Source of the DNA: Paraburkholderia saeva
GTDB lineage: Bacteria > Pseudomonadota > Gammaproteobacteria > Burkholderiales > Burkholderiaceae
DNA length: 64,000 nucleotides
Direction of reading: 5' to 3'
Assembly (NCBI RefSeq): GCF_907164555.1
Contig: NZ_CAJQZC010000009.1
Span: 186,001-250,000 of the forward strand
Part shown: piece after piece, positions 61,775 to 64,000 of the stretch
Layout of the letters: every line of letters begins with the position of its first letter
How positions within the stretch are numbered: the first letter of the stretch is position 1
The notes under the pieces: model-generated
The model's database searches: none
What the model saw: the letters and a program-made list of their open reading frames with translations, nothing else
What the model was told of the DNA's origin: nothing
Made by a program: the position numbers and the translations under genes

Positions 61775-63013
61775 CTAGCTGGCGTTCAGGTCCTGCTGGT
61801 CGGCAAGCGAACGGAGCACGGACTCCGCGGAAAGCAGGCCGCTCGCGAGCGCAGGTCCGGCGCCGTATCCCGGCCATGTCGTCTGGCCTGCCAGAAATAG
61901 TCCCTCGATGCCGGACCGATATCGGAAATGCTCGAATGTCGTCGCGGGTGATAGCCCATACAACGCGCCGTTGTAGAGGTGCTTTTGTTCGGCAAAGGTC
62001 CGCGGACTCAAGATTCTCTTAACCTGGATATCGAGTTCGCAATGCTGTCGCACGGCGGATATAGCGCGCTCTGCGAGGTCATTGGCCGCTCGATCGTCCC
62101 ATGCATTGACGGGCCGTGCGGGATCAACGGACACGAACATCTCCAGTACGCTGCCGTTTTCCGGCGCGAGTTCGGGAAGGACGGTCGTCGGTACGGTATA
62201 CATGAACCAGCGGATCGCACCCGGCTGCGGAACCAGCATTTCATGCTGCCGGGGCATCAGCGGTATATGGTTGACGGCGAAAGCATCCCGGGTCAGGCGG
62301 TTAGCCAGACCCAGCTGGACGCCAAGGGCGCTGTGAGAAATCGATGCGCTGCCGACACGCTTCATGATCGACGGCGGCACTTCGTCCGGCGCAATCAGAT
62401 GCCTGAACGTCTGCATCGCACCCGGTGTTGCGACCACGATCGCACTCTCTATGGGTTCACCGTCTCGCACCAGGACGCCTGTCGTGCTACCGGACTTCAC
62501 CTGTATTCGCTCAACCCGCGTATTTAACCGTAGCTCACCACCGAGGTTCAGGTACGCATCGCGCAGGATATGCGCAATTGCACCCATACCGCCCACCGGC
62601 AAATAAAATCCTTCATCGAGCATCGCAACCAGACCGATGATCTGGGCGGCCGGTGTTTTTTCCACAGGTATACCTGTGTAAAGAGTGACGGCAGCAGCAG
62701 CCGCACGGACTTCCTCATCGCTAAAAGACCGGATCAACTCGTGCGCCAATGTGCCTTTCAGACGGGGCAGGTAGCGCCAGCTCTTCGTCAGCACTTTCGA
62801 TACCGAGAACGGATTGAGCATCAGATCGTCCGCAAAGAGCCGCAACACCGGCCGCCATCGCTCGATGCATCGCGTAAGCGCGTTCCTTGCCGTCGCTGTA
62901 CGAAGCTCACCTCGCTCGCCTTCCACCCGGCACTCCGCGCCCAACGCGCCCGCGCCGGCAATGACCAACAGGCCGTCGTTCCAACTTCCTGTCATCCTGA
63001 CCACTTCAGCCAT
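61775..63013 (-). pseudogene. Phytoene-desaturase-like FAD oxidoreductase, N-terminus missing
   Basis: From about residue 60 of the open frame the protein matches the CrtI/phytoene-desaturase-like family: LKGTLAHELIRSFSDEEVRA, LVAMLDEGFYLPVGGMGAIA, and the C-terminal FAD segment GIEGLFLAGQTTWPGYGAGP. The N-terminal GxGxxG Rossmann unit (about 100 residues) is absent, and the first ~30 residues from ATG 63013 are unlike the family. Loss of the FAD-binding start should make it non-functional. The missing end abuts the equally truncated gene on the plus strand. Confidence 0.78.
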
Positions 63014-63686
63014 GACGAGGGGCCCCGTCACCGACCAGGGCTTCACACGCGCCAAGATCAAGATCGCAAGCATCGACATCGATCAGGACCTGAGGCGGAT
63101 TGATGCGGCTGCCTCCCAGTTGCAGGACAGCGGGCATCTGGCCGTCGATGCGATGACTGCCTATGATGCACAAACAGGTCCCGCTGCGGCTTCCAGACTG
63201 GCCAACTGTGGGCTGTGGTGGTTCGAAGACGTCTGCGATCCACTGGATTTCGAAACGCAGGCAAAAATCGCCGCAGCCTACTGTGGATCCATTGCCGCCG
63301 GTGAAGCCCTGTTTTCGCATGCAGAGGCAAAACTGCTTAACCTGTACGGTGGAATACAAAAGGACAAGGACATCCTTGTGTTCGATCCGGTCCACTGCTA
63401 TGGACTGCCAGGCTATCTGCGTATCGTTGAGCATCTCACATCGGAAGGTTGGCCGCGCCAGGCTCTCTGGCCGCATGGCGGTCATCTCTTCTCTTTGCAT
63501 GTGGTTGCGGCGCTTGGTCTGGGAGGCGCTGAAGTCACGCCTTTTGCGTTTCGCCCCTTTCGCGGGCTGCCCGACCACAAAGGCGTCACTGCGGGATATG
63601 CCGACCTGCCGCAAGCACCCGGCATAAGCTTTGAGATGCACACCGAGGCACGGCAGTTATTCCGGACCGCGTTCAGCCTTCATTGA
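63012..63686 (+). pseudogene. Enolase-superfamily (tartrate dehydratase-like) C-terminal fragment
   Basis: The plus strand encodes 224 residues of an enolase-superfamily dehydratase: FTRAKIKIASIDID (the KxK strand), LAVDAMTAYD, LWWFEDVCDPLDF (metal Glu), AAGEALFS and WPHGGHLFSLHVVAALGLGG. The pattern is close to D-tartrate dehydratases. The N-terminal capping domain (about 160 residues) is missing, and the first metal-ligand loop reads VDAM rather than VDAN. The start is inferred only from the first ATG; the gene is cut at its 5' end. Confidence 0.75.
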
Positions 63687-64000
63687 TATCCCGATCCAAA
63701 CGGAGCTCGGTGTGTTGGCCGAGCCTGCCCACTGACGACCGTCTGAAAACGAAACGACGCTTCAAGTCTCCGGGTTCAACCGGTGCGTGCATCACACGGA
63801 TGCACTCATGACGGTTCAGTCGAGGTCGGACTCATCGAGCCGACCCCGAACCCGACGCTTAACCAGGTCCTGCTGACCGCGCGGCGTCGAAGGCGCCCCT
63901 CTCCTGCGATGCGGGGTTCAGATAATCCGGGGCACCCGTCTGGCCCAGGACTTTTTACCAGCGCTGGTGAACCTGAGGCGCGATATGGCGCTCATAGACT
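63687..64000. other. Right-edge region without a recognisable gene
   Basis: The last 314 bp show no supported gene. It may contain the start or end of a gene continuing outside the window. Confidence 0.3.

Noticed and set aside
1..64000. CRISPR arrays, rRNA, prophage genes, integrases
   Set aside because: No regularly spaced repeats, rRNA-like stretches or phage/integrase proteins were seen.

Overview
The window looks like chromosomal DNA from a soil- or plant-associated beta-proteobacterium of the Burkholderia / Paraburkholderia / Caballeronia group. That is an inference from the high GC content, the codon use (many GTG and TTG starts), and the gene set: NdvB cyclic glucan synthase, MocR and LysR regulators, sugar and NitT/TauT-type ABC transporters, NtaA/DszA-type monooxygenases and an ECF42-YCII pair. 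I see no rRNA, tRNA, CRISPR array, prophage or intact insertion sequence.

Layout. 1-5667: end of a DUF1214 protein, an AmpR-like LysR gene divergent from an AmpC-type beta-lactamase and a small periplasmic cupin, an SDR, and a membrane-anchored Pro/Ala-rich protein carrying an internal repeat. 5854-7490: ECF42-type sigma factor overlapping its YCII partner gene. 7944-10929: isochorismatase-like protein lacking the usual cysteine, then a 70-residue protein plus CmcJ/NvfI-type oxygenase operon facing an AraC regulator, with a perfect 12-bp inverted repeat between them. 11073-17076: AhpD-like protein, acyl-CoA-dehydrogenase-like flavoprotein and a complete NitT/TauT ABC importer in one tightly coupled operon, facing an NtaA/DszA-type FMN monooxygenase; together they look like an uptake and oxidative-cleavage unit, perhaps for an organosulfur compound. 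17591-21360: aromatic-type FAD monooxygenase, then a DoxX / epimerase operon divergent from a TetR gene with tandem operators.

21550-24540 is a graveyard: three fused gene remnants on the minus strand facing a frameshifted LysR gene. 24638-33745: PLP gamma-lyase family enzyme, a PQ-loop-like membrane protein, epoxide hydrolase plus FAD oxidoreductase, cupin plus NAD(P)-binding protein, and a divergent MocR regulator. 33819-36439: a FecR / OmpA-lipoprotein / CHASE2 operon in which the OmpA gene is out of frame at a run of nine A. 38070-46676 is the 8.6-kb ndvB-type gene.

46677-53003: a 47-residue basic protein, RibD-fold reductase, LysR and GlcG-like pair, a frameshifted SRPBCC gene, a LysE exporter divergent from an Lrp regulator, and a chloramphenicol-phosphotransferase-like kinase. 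53361-58099: a four-gene ribose-type sugar ABC operon. 58203-63686: FAD monooxygenase, DUF488 protein, MarR regulator, a HAD phosphatase lacking its last motif, and two genes (phytoene-desaturase-like and tartrate-dehydratase-like) that have both lost their N-termini at one shared breakpoint.

Overall this is an accessory, catabolism-rich region with heavy gene decay. About ten genes are truncated, fused or frameshifted. The short frameshifts could be sequencing errors; the fusions and truncations cannot easily be explained that way. The strongest candidates for new biology are the CmcJ/NvfI-AraC locus with its perfect operator, the FecR-OmpA-CHASE2 module with its homopolymer switch, and the 11-17 kb import/monooxygenase unit.
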